Assembly (NCBI RefSeq): GCF_902497555.1
Contig: NZ_CABVGP010000002.1
Span: 2,864,501 to 2,928,500, forward strand
Length of the DNA stretch: 64,000 nt
Direction of reading: 5' to 3'
Origin: Amycolatopsis camponoti
Lineage (GTDB): Bacteria > Actinomycetota > Actinomycetes > Mycobacteriales > Pseudonocardiaceae
Part shown: piece by piece, positions 49,443-59,033 of the stretch
How positions within the stretch are numbered: position 1 is the first letter of the stretch
How the letters are laid out: the number at the start of each line of letters is the position of its first letter
Notes under the pieces: model-generated
Database searches by the model: none
What the model was told of the DNA's origin: nothing
Seen by the model: the letters and a program-made list of their open reading frames with translations, nothing else
Translations under genes and position numbers: made by a program

Positions 49443-51098
49443 TCAGCGTTCTTGCGCGAGGTGCTCGTGCACCAGCCGGACGGCCATGGCGCCCTCGCCC
49501 ACCGCCGAGGCCACCCGCTTCACCGAGCCGTGCCGGACGTCGCCGACGGCGAACACGCCGGGGCTGCTCGTCTCCAGCGGCAGCGGCGCCCGCGATGACC
49601 CGGCGCCCACGTCCGCGCCCGTGAGCACGAACCCGTCTTCGTCGAGCGCGACGTGGCCGGACAGCCAGCGTGTGTGGGGAGCGGCCCCGATGAAGACGAA
49701 CAACGCGCGGGCGTCGAGCCGGCTTCGCTCGTGGGTGCGGTTGTCCTCGACCTCGACGCCCGACATCGTCTTGCCGTCCTCGACGACCTCGCGGACCTCG
49801 GTGTGCAGGTGGACCCGGATCCGCGGGTGCCGCCGGACCTGGTCGACCAGGTAGCGCGACATGTCCGCGCCGAGATCGCCGCCGCGCACCAGCAGGTGCA
49901 CCACGGGCGAGGTGTCCGCCAGGAACACCGCGGCCTGTCCCGCGGAGTTGCCGCCGCCGACCACGGCGACCGGGTCGGCCAGGCACTGCCGGGCTTCCTG
50001 CGGGGTCGCGGCGTAGTAGAGGCACGTGCCTTCGAGGTACTCGAGTTTCGGGAGCGGCAGGCGCCGGTACCGGGCTCCGGTCGCGATGATCACCGTGCGC
50101 GTGACGATTTCGGTGCCGTCGTCGAAGCCCACCGCGTACAGCCCGCCGCGCGGGGCGAGCGTGCGGGCCTCGCCCGGGACGGCGACCCGGACCCCGAACT
50201 TGGCCGCCTGGAGCACCGAGCGTTCGGCCAGCTCCGCCCCCGAGATCCCGGACGGGAAGCCGAGGTAGTTTTCGATCCGCGAGGTGGTGCCGGCCTGCCC
50301 GCCCGCCGCGACGGCGTCGAACGCCGACGTCACGAGCCCTTCCGAGGCGGCGTAGACGACCGCCGCGAGCCCGCCGGGCCCGGCGCCGACCACGAGCATG
50401 TCGCGCACGCCGGCCGAGGGTTCCTGGTGCCGCAGCCCGACCGCGCGGGCCAGTTCGGCGTTGCCGGGGTTGCGCAGCACGCCGTCGCCGGGCAGCACCA
50501 CCACCGGGGTCTGGTCGACGGTGACGCCGAGCCGGCGCAGCAGCGCCTCGGCCCCGCGGTCCTCATCGAGGTCGTCCAGCCGGTACGGCAGGCGGTTGCG
50601 GGCCACGAACTCCAGCAGCCGCCGGGTGTCCGGCGAGTAGCACGAGCCGACGATCCGCAGTCCGTCGCCGGAGCCGATGATGAGCGCCCGGCGGATGAGG
50701 TAGGCCCGCAGGATCAGGTCGCCGAGGACCGGGTCGCCGGTCACCAGCCGCTGCAGCTCGCCGACCGGGAGGACGAGCACCTCGCCGGGTTCGGCGGCGA
50801 CGGCGCCGAAGAACGACGGCTGCCCTTCGAGCAGGCCCAGTTCGCCGAGGAACCGCCCGGGACCGTGGACGCGCACGGTCCTGGTCTCGTCCCCTTCGCG
50901 GTGCTGGATGGCGACCTTGCCGCTCAGGACGACGTACCAGCTCGTCGACTGTTCCCCTTGCGCGTAAAGCACTTCACCCGGCCGCACCGCCCGGCGCTCG
51001 CCCGCGGCGGAGAGCGTGTCGAGCTGCTCGCGGGTCAGCCGGGGGAACGCGCCGTGCGGATCCGGGGTCTCGACGAGGTCTTCCGCCGAGAGCGTCAT
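49443..51098 (-). CDS. cNMP-binding / glutaredoxin-like / thioredoxin-reductase-like fusion
   Basis: A 551-residue three-domain protein. Residues 25-140 are a cyclic-nucleotide-binding domain (GEVLYAQGEQSTSWYVVLSG, FLGELGLLEGQPSF). Residues 160-230 resemble glutaredoxin/NrdH (IVGSCYSPDTRRLLEFVARN, TPVVVLPG). Residues 240-551 are TrxR-like, with VVGAGPGGLAAVVYAASEG for FAD, VVGGGNSAGQAAVFLADTSP for NADPH and GVFAVGDVRHGSVKRVASAV. The CXXC of true thioredoxin reductase is absent: the segment reads GTCLYYAAT with one Cys, so it is not a conventional reductase. Start ATG 51098 overlaps the zinc-finger gene stop. Confidence 0.87.
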   Translation of the reverse strand: MTLSAEDLVETPDPHGAFPRLTREQLDTLSAAGERRAVRPGEVLYAQGEQSTSWYVVLSGKVAIQHREGDETRTVRVHGPGRFLGELGLLEGQPSFFGAVAAEPGEVLVLPVGELQRLVTGDPVLGDLILRAYLIRRALIIGSGDGLRIVGSCYSPDTRRLLEFVARNRLPYRLDDLDEDRGAEALLRRLGVTVDQTPVVVLPGDGVLRNPGNAELARAVGLRHQEPSAGVRDMLVVGAGPGGLAAVVYAASEGLVTSAFDAVAAGGQAGTTSRIENYLGFPSGISGAELAERSVLQAAKFGVRVAVPGEARTLAPRGGLYAVGFDDGTEIVTRTVIIATGARYRRLPLPKLEYLEGTCLYYAATPQEARQCLADPVAVVGGGNSAGQAAVFLADTSPVVHLLVRGGDLGADMSRYLVDQVRRHPRIRVHLHTEVREVVEDGKTMSGVEVEDNRTHERSRLDARALFVFIGAAPHTRWLSGHVALDEDGFVLTGADVGAGSSRAPLPLETSSPGVFAVGDVRHGSVKRVASAVGEGAMAVRLVHEHLAQER

Positions 51099-51358
51099 AC
51101 GAACACCTCGTGCACGTAGCACCAGCGCCAGTTCTCGCCGGGCTCGAACGAGCGGACGATGGGGTGGCCGATGGCGTGGGCATGCTGTCGCGCGTGCTTC
51201 ATCGGCGAAGAGTCGCAGCAGCCGACGTGCCCGCAGGTCAGGCACAGCCGCAGGTGCACCCACGGGGTCCCGGCGGCGAGACACTCCTGGCAGCCCTGGG
51301 GCGTCCGGGGCACGACCTCGCGGACGAGGGCCAGGTGGGGGTCGGTGACGGTCGTCAT
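51095..51358 (-). CDS. UBP-type zinc finger protein
   Basis: An 87-residue protein that is essentially one UBP (ubiquitin-hydrolase-like) zinc finger: CQECLAAGTPWVHLRLCLTC then GHVGCCDSS, KHARQHAHAIGHPIV, and WRWCYVHEVFV. All Cys/His ligands are present. Bacterial stand-alone UBP fingers often sit beside thioredoxin systems; no ubiquitin exists here, so a small-peptide or redox partner is inferred. It overlaps both neighbours by four bases. Confidence 0.88.
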   Translation of the reverse strand: MTTVTDPHLALVREVVPRTPQGCQECLAAGTPWVHLRLCLTCGHVGCCDSSPMKHARQHAHAIGHPIVRSFEPGENWRWCYVHEVFV

Positions 51359-51801
51359 GTCTTCGCCTCCTGTACGGAGTTCAGCGCCTGGTCGAGCCAG
51401 TCGCGCAGCACGTTCTCCGGGGCCGCGCCCGCCTGCCGCCGGACGACTTCGCCGCCGTGCAGCACCAGGAGCGTCGGCACGGCCATGACGTCGAACCGGC
51501 GCGAAATCTCCGGCGCTCGGTCGACGTCGACCTTCACCAGCTTCACCTTCCCGGCCCGCGCCCGGGCGAGCCGGTCCAGCGCCGGGCTCACCGACCGGCA
51601 GGGTCCGCACCAGGTGGCCCACAGGTCGACGAGCACCGGGAGCCCGGCCTGCTCGGCGATCTGCGCGAAGTCGCCGTCACCCGCGTCGACCACCCACGGC
51701 AGCGGCTGGTGGCAGTTCCCGCACTTCGGCGATCCGTCGGCGGCGACGGGAATCCGGTTGCTCTTCCCGCAGTGCTCGCAGGCGACGACGACGGTCCTCA
51801 T
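51355..51801 (-). CDS. Thioredoxin with N-terminal zinc ribbon (Trx2-type)
   Basis: A 148-residue protein. The N-terminus has two CXXC pairs (CEHCGKSN and CGNCHQP), the zinc ribbon of Trx2/TrxC. The thioredoxin fold then shows DLWATWCGPCRSVSPALDRL and VMAVPTLLVLHGG with the cis-Pro. It reduces disulfides in the cytoplasm. In the stress operon it is a candidate electron partner of the TrxR-like fusion, although that protein lacks CXXC. AAGGAGG precedes the ATG inside a repeat shared with the clpB 3' end. Confidence 0.92.
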   Translation of the reverse strand: MRTVVVACEHCGKSNRIPVAADGSPKCGNCHQPLPWVVDAGDGDFAQIAEQAGLPVLVDLWATWCGPCRSVSPALDRLARARAGKVKLVKVDVDRAPEISRRFDVMAVPTLLVLHGGEVVRRQAGAAPENVLRDWLDQALNSVQEAKT

Positions 51802-51821
51802 GCTGCCTCCTTGTCGGACGC
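51794..51821 (-). repeat. Direct repeat at clpB-thioredoxin junction, copy 1
   Basis: 28 bases covering the thioredoxin start codon and ribosome site. They recur at 51886-51916 with one extra CTG triplet, 92 bp apart, so the whole clpB-trx gap looks like a local tandem duplication. Confidence 0.65.
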
Positions 51822-51885
51822 GGCAAGCCGCGACAGTGTCTTCGCGTCGGCCGGCATGGTGTCTGATGAATCGGACCTGCAAGCA

Positions 51886-51916
51886 GTCCTCATGCTGCTG
51901 CCTCCTTGTCGGACGC
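51886..51916 (-). repeat. Direct repeat at clpB-thioredoxin junction, copy 2
   Basis: Covers the last codons (SDKEAAA) and stop of clpB. Copy 1 at 51794 provides the thioredoxin ribosome site. The 88-bp gap between the genes lies between the two copies. Confidence 0.65.
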
Positions 51917-54520
51917 CCGGAAGTCGACGGTCAGGTCGCCGTCGGCCGCGTCGACCACGATCACCAGCCCCTCGGTCAGCTCGCCGCGCAGCAGCGCGCG
52001 CCCGATCCGGGTCTCGACCTCGTGGGAGATGTAGCGGCGCAACGGCCGGGCGCCGTACACCGGGTCGAACCCGCGCCCGGCGATGAACTGCCGCGCCGCG
52101 GGGGTGAGCTCGACCGTGATGCCCTGCTCGGCCAGCCGGCGGCGCAGCTGGTCGAACTGCAGCTCCACGATCCGCTCGATCTCCGGCAGCCCCAGCGGGG
52201 TGAACAGCACGGTGTCGTCGAGGCGGTTGAGGAACTCGGGCCGGAAGTGGTGGCGCAGTTCGGCCAGCACCGCGTCCCGCGCTTCCGCCTTGATCTCGCC
52301 GGACGACGTGACGCCGTCGAGCAGGTGCTGCGAGCCGATGTTGGACGTCATGATGATCACCGTGTTGCGGAAGTCGACCAGCCTGCCCTGCGCGTCGGTG
52401 ATCCGCCCGTCGTCGAGCACCTGCAGCAGCGTGTTGAACACGTCCGGGTGCGCCTTCTCGATCTCGTCGAACAGCACGACCGCGTACGGCTTGCGCCGCA
52501 CCGCTTCGGTGAGCTGGCCGCCCTCGTCGTAGCCGACGTACCCCGGGGGCGCGCCGAGCAGCCGGGAGACCGTGTGCCGCTCCTGGTACTCGCTCATGTC
52601 GAGCCGGACCATGTTGTCCTCGCTGTCGAACAGCGCCGCGGCCAGGGTCTTCGCCAGCTCCGTCTTGCCGACCCCGGTCGGGCCGAGGAAGAGGAACGAC
52701 CCGATCGGCTTGCGCGGGTCGCGGATGCCGGAGCGGGCGCGGATGATCGCGTCGGCGACCAGCCGGACGGCCTCGTCCTGCCCGACGACCCGTTCGTGCA
52801 GGATCTCGTCGAGCCGCAGCAGCTTTTCGCGTTCGCCTTCCTGCAGCCGCGACACCGGGATGCCGGTCCACTGCGACACGATCTCGGCGATCTCGTCCTC
52901 GGTGACGACCTCGCGCAGGAGCCGCTTCTCGCCCTGCTTCCGGGTCAGCCGTTCCTCCTCCGCTTCGAGCTGGCGCTCGAGTTCGCGGATCTCGCCGTAG
53001 CGCAGCTCGGCGGCGCGGTTGAGGTCGTAGTTCCGTTCCGCCTCTTCGGCTTCATGACGTACCCGCTCGAGTTCGGACCGCAGCTCCTGCACGCGCCGGA
53101 TCGCCTGGCGTTCGGCGTCCCACTGCGCCTTCTTGGCGTCGGTTTCGGCCCGCAGGTCGGCCAGCTCCTTGCGGAGCTCCGCCAGCCGCGCCTGGCTCGC
53201 CTTGTCGGTTTCCTTGGCCAGTGCGGCTTCCTCGATCTCCAGCCGCGTCAGCCGCCGGGTGAGCTCGTCGAGCTCGGCCGGCATCGAGTCGATTTCCGTG
53301 CGCAGCCGCGCGCACGCTTCGTCGACGAGGTCGATCGCCTTGTCCGGCAGGAACCGGTCGCTGATGTAACGCTGCGACAGCACGGCCGCGGCCACGAGCG
53401 CGGCGTCCTGGATCTTGACACCGTGGAACACCTCGAGCCGTTCCCGCAGTCCGCGCAGGATGGAGATGGTGTCCTCGAGGGCCGGTTCGGGCACGACGAC
53501 CGGCTGGAACCGCCGCTCCAGCGCGGCGTCCTTCTCGATGTGCTTGCGGTACTCGTCCAGCGTGGTCGCGCCGATCATGTGCAGTTCGCCGCGGGCGAGC
53601 ATCGGCTTGAGCATGTTGCCGGCGTCCATCGCGCCTTCGGTGGCGCCCGCGCCGACGATCGTGTGGAGCTCGTCGACGAACAGGATGATCCGGCCCTCGG
53701 CCGCCTTGACCTCGCCGAGCACGGCCTTGAGCCGTTCCTCGAACTCCCCGCGGTACTTGGCCCCGGCCACCAGCGCGCTCATGTCGAGCGAGAAGATCGT
53801 GCGGTCCCGCAGGCCCTCCGGCACGTCGCCGCGCACGATCCGCTGCGCGAGCCCTTCCACGATCGCGGTCTTGCCGACACCGGGATCACCGACGAGCACG
53901 GGGTTGTTCTTCGTCTTGCGCGAGAGGATCTGGACGACGCGGCGGATCTCGGTGTCGCGCCCGATCACCGGGTCGAGCTTGCCGGCACGTCCGTCGGCGA
54001 CCAGGTCACGGCCGTACTTCTCCAGTGCCTCGTAGGCACCCTCGGGCGTCGCCGACGTGACGCGCTGGTTGCCGCGGACCTTCGTCAGCGCGGTCAGGAA
54101 CGCGTCGCGGGTGACGCCGTGGTCGTGCAGGATCCGCCCGGCCGCCGACTTCGTCCCCTCCTCGGCCAGCGCCAGGACCAGGTGCTCGACGGAGACGTAC
54201 TCGTCCTTGAGCCGCCGGGCTTCCCGCTCCGCCGTGTCGAGCACCCCGGCCAGCCGCCGGGTGAGGTACACCTGCCCGGGCGACGCGCCGGGCCCGGTCA
54301 CCTTCGGCCGGCGCACGACCTCCGCCTCGACCGCGGCGCGCAGCGCGTCGACGTCCGCGCCGGTCTGCGCGAGCAGCCGCGGCACGAGGCCCTCGGGCTG
54401 GTCGATCAGCGCGAGCAGCAGGTGCTCGCCGTCGGTTTCGGTGTGGCCGGAGCGTCCGGCGATGCTTTGGGCTTCTTGCAGGGCTTCCTGCGACTTCTGG
54501 GTCAGCTTGTTCATGTCCAT
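51890..54520 (-). CDS. clpB: ClpB disaggregase
   Basis: An 876-residue Hsp100 chaperone: Clp N-domain ([20 protein letters not shown]), AAA1 with Walker [14 protein letters not shown], a long coiled-coil middle domain (about residues 400-530, rich in Leu/Glu/Arg), AAA2 with Walker [13 protein letters not shown] and sensor/arginine-finger regions. It works with DnaK to dissolve aggregates. ATG 54520 overlaps the upstream cbpM-like gene by ten bases. The genome probably has another ClpB under HspR control; this copy lies in a separate stress operon. Confidence 0.96.
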   Translation of the reverse strand: MDMNKLTQKSQEALQEAQSIAGRSGHTETDGEHLLLALIDQPEGLVPRLLAQTGADVDALRAAVEAEVVRRPKVTGPGASPGQVYLTRRLAGVLDTAEREARRLKDEYVSVEHLVLALAEEGTKSAAGRILHDHGVTRDAFLTALTKVRGNQRVTSATPEGAYEALEKYGRDLVADGRAGKLDPVIGRDTEIRRVVQILSRKTKNNPVLVGDPGVGKTAIVEGLAQRIVRGDVPEGLRDRTIFSLDMSALVAGAKYRGEFEERLKAVLGEVKAAEGRIILFVDELHTIVGAGATEGAMDAGNMLKPMLARGELHMIGATTLDEYRKHIEKDAALERRFQPVVVPEPALEDTISILRGLRERLEVFHGVKIQDAALVAAAVLSQRYISDRFLPDKAIDLVDEACARLRTEIDSMPAELDELTRRLTRLEIEEAALAKETDKASQARLAELRKELADLRAETDAKKAQWDAERQAIRRVQELRSELERVRHEAEEAERNYDLNRAAELRYGEIRELERQLEAEEERLTRKQGEKRLLREVVTEDEIAEIVSQWTGIPVSRLQEGEREKLLRLDEILHERVVGQDEAVRLVADAIIRARSGIRDPRKPIGSFLFLGPTGVGKTELAKTLAAALFDSEDNMVRLDMSEYQERHTVSRLLGAPPGYVGYDEGGQLTEAVRRKPYAVVLFDEIEKAHPDVFNTLLQVLDDGRITDAQGRLVDFRNTVIIMTSNIGSQHLLDGVTSSGEIKAEARDAVLAELRHHFRPEFLNRLDDTVLFTPLGLPEIERIVELQFDQLRRRLAEQGITVELTPAARQFIAGRGFDPVYGARPLRRYISHEVETRIGRALLRGELTEGLVIVVDAADGDLTVDFRASDKEAAA

Positions 54521-54807
54521 CGCCGACGGCTCCTGACTTGTCCTTCGAGGACGTCGATGCGGTCGAGCAGGTCGAGCACCAGCCCGAGCGCCGCGTAGTT
54601 GAGGGGCAGGGCGGCGCGCAACCGCTGGATCCGGGCCAGCCTGGCCACTGTGGACAGGGGAAAGCACGGCCGCCCGTTCGCGTCCGGGGTCGTCTCCACC
54701 AGGCCGAGGGCCGCGAACCGGCGGAGCAGCTCGGGGTGCAGTCCGGTGCGCGCCGCCACGGTCTCGAGGTCGAGCCGCGCCGGGCGGACGAGCACATACT
54801 GCGCCAT
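54511..54807 (-). CDS. CbpM-like chaperone modulator (MerR-type helix-turn-helix)
   Basis: A 98-residue protein with a MerR-like winged helix: [20 protein letters not shown] then [20 protein letters not shown], and a helical tail ([20 protein letters not shown]). This is the CbpM/chaperone-modulator pattern, which binds the J-domain of CbpA in E. coli. It occupies the place where actinomycetes usually encode HspR. It could also be a diverged HspR-like repressor, but no HAIR site is seen upstream. AGGAGG precedes the ATG. Confidence 0.75.
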   Translation of the reverse strand: MAQYVLVRPARLDLETVAARTGLHPELLRRFAALGLVETTPDANGRPCFPLSTVARLARIQRLRAALPLNYAALGLVLDLLDRIDVLEGQVRSRRRWT

Positions 54808-55721
54808 CAGGTCCTCCTGGGGTCGAAGTCGGACACCGCGGCGAGCTCTTCGAACAGCTCGCGTTCACGCTTGTTCGGGCGCTTCGGCACCATGATCTTG
54901 ACCTCGGCGTAGAGGTCGCCGGGCTTGCCCTTCCGGTTCGGCATGCCCTCGCCGCGCAGCCGCAGGCGCCGCCCGCTGGACGACCCGGCGACGACGCGCG
55001 CCTTCACCTCGCCGCCGGGAGTGGTGACCGGGACGGTGGCCCCGAGCGCGGCCTCCGACGCCGTCACCGGGAGCTCGACGTGGATGTCGCGCCCTTCGAG
55101 CCGGTACCGGCGGTCCGGCCGGATGCGGACGACGAGGAACAGGTCGCCGGGGGCCGCGTTGCCCGAGCCCTGGCCGCCCTGGCCGGCCAGCCGGATGCGC
55201 TGGCCGTCGAGCACGCCCGGCGGGATCGTGACGTCGTATTCGCGGTCACCGCCGATGTTCAGGTGCCGCCGCCCGCCGCGATAGGCCTCCTCGACGGTCA
55301 GCTCGAGCTCGGCCTCCTGGTCCGCGCCCGGGACCGGGCCACCGCGCCCCCGGCTGCCGGTGAAGAAGCCGCCGAGGAGGTCCTCGATGTCGATGCCTTC
55401 GAACCCCTCGAAGCCCCCGCCACCGCTGGTGGTGCTGCTGCGCACGCGGCGGCCGCGCGGTCCGGCACCGGCGCCGACGCGCTGCTCCCAGTCGTCGGGC
55501 ACCTGCCGGAAGTCGTCGCCGAACCGGTCGTACTTGCGCCGTTGCTCCGGGTCGGACAGCACCTGGTAGGCCTCGCTCACCTCCTTGAACCGCTCTTCGG
55601 CCTTCGGGTCCTTGTTGACGTCCGGGTGGTTCTCGCGGGCGAGTTTCCGGTACGCCCGCTGGATTTCCTCGGTGCCGGCATCCCGGCCGACCCCGAGCGC
55701 GGCGTAGAAGTCCCGTGCCAC
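54807..55721 (-). CDS. cbpA: DnaJ-family co-chaperone (CbpA type)
   Basis: A 304-residue type II J-protein: J-domain [20 protein letters not shown] with HPD in [11 protein letters not shown], a Gly-rich linker (about residues 85-120, ending in [16 protein letters not shown]), then two C-terminal peptide-binding domains ([20 protein letters not shown]). The Cys-rich zinc fingers of DnaJ are absent, which makes it CbpA-like and fits the CbpM partner next to it. Start GTG 55721, just 6 bp after grpE. Confidence 0.93.
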   Translation of the reverse strand: MARDFYAALGVGRDAGTEEIQRAYRKLARENHPDVNKDPKAEERFKEVSEAYQVLSDPEQRRKYDRFGDDFRQVPDDWEQRVGAGAGPRGRRVRSSTTSGGGGFEGFEGIDIEDLLGGFFTGSRGRGGPVPGADQEAELELTVEEAYRGGRRHLNIGGDREYDVTIPPGVLDGQRIRLAGQGGQGSGNAAPGDLFLVVRIRPDRRYRLEGRDIHVELPVTASEAALGATVPVTTPGGEVKARVVAGSSSGRRLRLRGEGMPNRKGKPGDLYAEVKIMVPKRPNKRERELFEELAAVSDFDPRRT

Positions 55722-55727
55722 GAACGC

Positions 55728-56285
55728 TCACCCCCGCGGCTTCGCCACGGTGACCGCGGTCGGCCGCAGCTGCCCGCCGCCGGTCCCGTACCCGGGCCGG
55801 ACGACGCGGGTCACCGTGTTCGGCTCGGCGTCCGGGTCGTCGACGACGGCGACCACCTCGTGGCGGGCCGGGTCGAACGGGACGGCGCTCTCGTCGTCGC
55901 GCCCGTACCCGAGCCCGGCGAGCAGCTGGACGGCCTGGTCGCGGATCGCCAGCACCCCCTGCACGACGGCGGTGGGATCCGCTCCGGCGTGCGCGAGCGC
56001 CAGTTCGAGGTTGTCGATGATCGGGAGGAACGCCGCGGCGACCCGGGCCCGTTCGGCCCCGCGCTCGGCGCGCAGCTCCGCCGCGTGCCGCTTGCGCTGG
56101 TTGTCCGCGTCGGCCATCGCCCGGCGCCAGCGGTCCTCGAAGTCGGCGACCTTCGCCTCCAGCTCCCGGATCCGCTCTTGCCCCACCGCCGGAACGGGCG
56201 CGTCCTGGGGGCCGGACTCGGCGCCCGTCCCGGCGGCGTCCGCGGAGGCTGTCCCCTGCTCCGCGGATTTCCCTGTGGTGGCCAT
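55728..56285 (-). CDS. grpE: GrpE nucleotide exchange factor
   Basis: A 185-residue protein. The coiled-coil helix (ERIRELEAKVADFEDRWRRA) is followed by ADADNQRKRHAAELRAE and the four-helix bundle. The beta-wing ends VTRVVRPGYGTGGGQLRPTA, the conserved GrpE tail. It accelerates ADP release from DnaK. The N-terminal 40 residues are acidic and low complexity, as usual. It lies 7 bp downstream of dnaK. Confidence 0.94.
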   Translation of the reverse strand: MATTGKSAEQGTASADAAGTGAESGPQDAPVPAVGQERIRELEAKVADFEDRWRRAMADADNQRKRHAAELRAERGAERARVAAAFLPIIDNLELALAHAGADPTAVVQGVLAIRDQAVQLLAGLGYGRDDESAVPFDPARHEVVAVVDDPDAEPNTVTRVVRPGYGTGGGQLRPTAVTVAKPRG

Positions 56286-56292
56286 GGTTCCC

Positions 56293-58158
56293 TCACGCCC
56301 GGTCGAAGTCGGCGTCGATCACGTCGTCGTCCTCGGCCCGTGCCTGCTCCGGCGGCGGACCGCCGTTCCCGCCCGGCCGGGCCGCGCTGAGCCCGGCCAG
56401 CACCTGCTGCAGTTCCGAGGTCAGCTCGCGCACCCGGTCCAGCGGTGCTTCCGACTGGACGGCTTCGCGCGCGTCGGTCACCAGCATCTCCGCGCGGGCC
56501 TTCTCGTGCGCCGGCGTCTGGTCCGTGATCGCCTTCTCGACCTGGTAGGCGGCCGTGTCCAGCAGGTTGCGCGCCTCGACCTCCTCGCGGAGGCGCTCGT
56601 CTTCGGCGCGGTTGCGCTCGGCCTCGCTGATCATCCGTTCGATGTCGGACTGGTCGAGGTTCGAGCTTTCGGTGATCGTGATGCCCTGCTCGGCACCGGT
56701 GTCCTTGTCGCGGGCGGTGACGTTGACGATGCCGTTCGCGTCGACGTCGAACGTCACCTCGACCTGCGGCTCGCCGCGCGGCGCCGGCCGGATGTCCTTG
56801 AGCTGGAACCGCCCGAGCACCCGGTTGTCGGCCGCGCGCTCGCGTTCGCCCTGCAGCACCACGACGTCGACGGCGGGCTGGTTGTCCTCCGCGGTGGAGA
56901 ACACCTCCGTGCGCCGCGCCGGGATGGTCGTGTTCCGCTCGATGATCTTCGTCATCACCCCGCCGCGGGTCTCCACGCCCAGCGACAGCGGCGTGACGTC
57001 GAGCAGCAGGACGTCCTTGACCTCGCCCGTGAGCACCCCGGCCTGCACGGCGGCGCCGAGCGCGACGACCTCGTCCGGGTTGACGCTCATGTTCGGGTCC
57101 TTGCCGTTGGTGAGCCGGCGGACCAGGCTCTGCACGGCGGGGATCCGGGTCGAACCGCCGACGAGGATGACCTCGTCGATGTCGTTCGCGCTCACCTTGG
57201 CGTCGGACATCGCCTGGCGCACCGGGCCGAGGCAGCGCTCGACCAGGTCCGCGGTGATCTGTTCGAACTCCGAGCGCCGGATGGTGGCGGTCAGGTGCTT
57301 GGGCCCGCCCGCGTCGGCGGTGATGAACGGCAGGTTGACGCTCGTCTGGCTGACCGAGGACAGCTCGACCTTGGCCTTCTCCGCCGCTTCGAACAGCCGC
57401 TGCAGGGCCTGGGCGTCCTGCCGCAGGTCGATGCCGTTGTCCGAGCGGAACTTGTCGGCGAGGAAGTCCACGATCCGGCGGTCGAAGTCGTCGCCGCCGA
57501 GGTGGCTGTCACCCGCGGTGGACCGCACCTCGACCACGCCGTCGCCGACGTCGAGCAGGCTGACGTCGAACGTGCCGCCGCCGAGGTCGAAGACCAGCAC
57601 GGTCTCCTGCTGCTGGGAGTCCAGCCCGTAGGCCAGCGCGGCCGCGGTCGGCTCGTTGATGATCCGCAGGACGTTCAGCCCGGCGATCTTCCCGGCGTCC
57701 TTGGTGGCCTGCCGCTGCGCGTCGTTGAAGTACGCGGGCACGGTGACCACGGCCTCGGTCACCCGCTCGCCGAGGTTCTTGCCCGCGTCGTCGGCCAGCT
57801 TGCGCAGCACCAGCGCGCTGATCTCCTCCGGCGAGTAGAGCTTGCCGCGGATGTCGAAGCGGACGACGCCGCCCTCTCCCTCGACGACGTCGAACCCGAC
57901 CGCCTTGGCCTCGTCGGACACCTCGTCGAACTTGCGGCCGATGAACCGCTTCGCCGAGTAGATGGTGCCCTTCGGGTTGAGGATCGCCTGCCGGCGGGCG
58001 AGCTGCCCGACCAGCCGTTCGCCGCTGTCGGTGAACCCGACGACCGAGGGGGTCGTCCGGGCGCCCTCGGTGTTGGCGATGACCCTCGGCTCACCCCCTT
58101 CCCAGACGGCGATCACCGAGTTGGTGGTGCCGAGGTCGATCCCGACCGCCTTGGCCAT
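56293..58158 (-). CDS. dnaK: DnaK (Hsp70) chaperone
   Basis: A 621-residue Hsp70. The N-terminus reads [20 protein letters not shown]. Further signatures are [16 protein letters not shown] and [17 protein letters not shown]; the substrate-binding domain contains the linker [16 protein letters not shown]. The C-terminus ends in an acidic DDDVIDADF motif. ATG 58158 is taken; a GTG at 58161 is in frame. It is the second gene of the stress operon and is complete. Confidence 0.97.
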   Translation of the reverse strand: MAKAVGIDLGTTNSVIAVWEGGEPRVIANTEGARTTPSVVGFTDSGERLVGQLARRQAILNPKGTIYSAKRFIGRKFDEVSDEAKAVGFDVVEGEGGVVRFDIRGKLYSPEEISALVLRKLADDAGKNLGERVTEAVVTVPAYFNDAQRQATKDAGKIAGLNVLRIINEPTAAALAYGLDSQQQETVLVFDLGGGTFDVSLLDVGDGVVEVRSTAGDSHLGGDDFDRRIVDFLADKFRSDNGIDLRQDAQALQRLFEAAEKAKVELSSVSQTSVNLPFITADAGGPKHLTATIRRSEFEQITADLVERCLGPVRQAMSDAKVSANDIDEVILVGGSTRIPAVQSLVRRLTNGKDPNMSVNPDEVVALGAAVQAGVLTGEVKDVLLLDVTPLSLGVETRGGVMTKIIERNTTIPARRTEVFSTAEDNQPAVDVVVLQGERERAADNRVLGRFQLKDIRPAPRGEPQVEVTFDVDANGIVNVTARDKDTGAEQGITITESSNLDQSDIERMISEAERNRAEDERLREEVEARNLLDTAAYQVEKAITDQTPAHEKARAEMLVTDAREAVQSEAPLDRVRELTSELQQVLAGLSAARPGGNGGPPPEQARAEDDDVIDADFDRA

Positions 58159-58667
58159 CACGCACCTCCGGAGGTGGGGGGCAGCTGCGCCAGCAGCGCG
58201 CGGGCCTCGTCGGCGACTTCGGCGTCGGCGACGACCTCGTAGCGGGCGGGCGCCATCGCGCGGACCGACGCGAAGTCCCGGCGGCCGCGCTGCAGTGCGT
58301 GCACGACCAGCCCGAAGACCGCTCCGACGATCGCGCCGAAGACGAGCCCGTAGAGCGAGAGCGTCAGCGTGGCGAGGACCGGGTTGAACCAGTTGAACAG
58401 GCCGAAGAGCCAGCCGATGAGGAGCCCGGTCAGCGCGCCGGAGCCGGCTCCGCGCAGGGCGGCGCCGCCGTGGTCGAGGCGGCCGATGATCTGCTCGACC
58501 AGCTGCACGTCGCGGCCGATGATGGCGGTCCGCTGCACCGGGAACCCCCGGTCGGAAAGGTGGTCGACGGCGCGCTCCGCGTCGCGGTAGTCGTCGTACG
58601 AAGCGATGGGGACACGTTCGGTGGCGTGGCGTGGGGCGGGCGCGGTCGCGCCCGGCTGTGCGGTCAT
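58158..58667 (-). CDS. General-stress-protein-17M-like membrane protein
   Basis: A 169-residue protein. The N-terminal domain ([20 protein letters not shown] then [20 protein letters not shown]) is a YflT/GspM fold. It is followed by a Gly-rich transmembrane stretch of two segments ([39 protein letters not shown]) and a short soluble tail. Homologues are induced by heat or osmotic stress; function unknown. TAGGAGG lies before ATG 58667. It starts the eleven-gene operon and overlaps dnaK by one base. Confidence 0.85.
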   Translation of the reverse strand: MTAQPGATAPAPRHATERVPIASYDDYRDAERAVDHLSDRGFPVQRTAIIGRDVQLVEQIIGRLDHGGAALRGAGSGALTGLLIGWLFGLFNWFNPVLATLTLSLYGLVFGAIVGAVFGLVVHALQRGRRDFASVRAMAPARYEVVADAEVADEARALLAQLPPTSGGA

Positions 58668-59033
58668 GGGTCGCCTCCTAGGCGTTCGCGTGTTCTTCGG
58701 CCCGAGGTTGCCCGGCTCGGCGACGGGATCCGGAGGGGCAGGACGCCGCGCTCGAAGCCGCCCGACAGCGGGGCGGTGCCCGTTCCCGATCACGGAAGGG
58801 GTCGAAGCGCGTCAATGCCATGATCTTGTGCCGTCCGGTGCGGATCATCCTGCTGGGACGGTCCGACCCGAACCGATTTCGCGTTCGTTTCCGATCCCCC
58901 TTACCGTCGCGAATTCGCCCACCGCCTCGCGTCAGCCCCACGGGACGAATTTCCGGGAACCACTTCGACCCGGCGGAACAGATCGGCACGGCGTAGGGTG
59001 CGAAACGCCAGGTCTGCGGCGAGGAGGCCGGAA
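58668..59033. other. Divergent promoter region of the stress operon
   Basis: 366 bp without a gene between the minus-strand stress operon and the plus-strand PucR-type gene. I find neither a HAIR element (CTTGAGT-N7-ACTCAAG) nor a CIRCE element (TTAGCACTC-N9-GAGTGCTAA), so the usual HspR and HrcA controls seem absent. A GGGACGGTCC stretch at 58856 is only a weak palindrome. AT-rich patches at 58877-58920 may hold the divergent promoters. Confidence 0.5.

Noticed and set aside
51110..54598. 1162-residue plus-strand open frame opposite clpB and the thioredoxin gene
   Set aside because: Antisense shadow frame caused by high GC3 in clpB; its composition is low-complexity with no motif.
58850..58870. 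DosR/DevR-type box near GGGACGGTCC
   Set aside because: Spacing and flanks do not match the GGGACTNNAGTCCC pattern well enough to claim a hypoxia regulon.
58668..59033. HAIR or CIRCE heat-shock operator upstream of the dnaK operon
   Set aside because: I searched for CTTGAGT-N7-ACTCAAG and TTAGCACTC-N9-GAGTGCTAA by eye and found neither, even in degenerate form.
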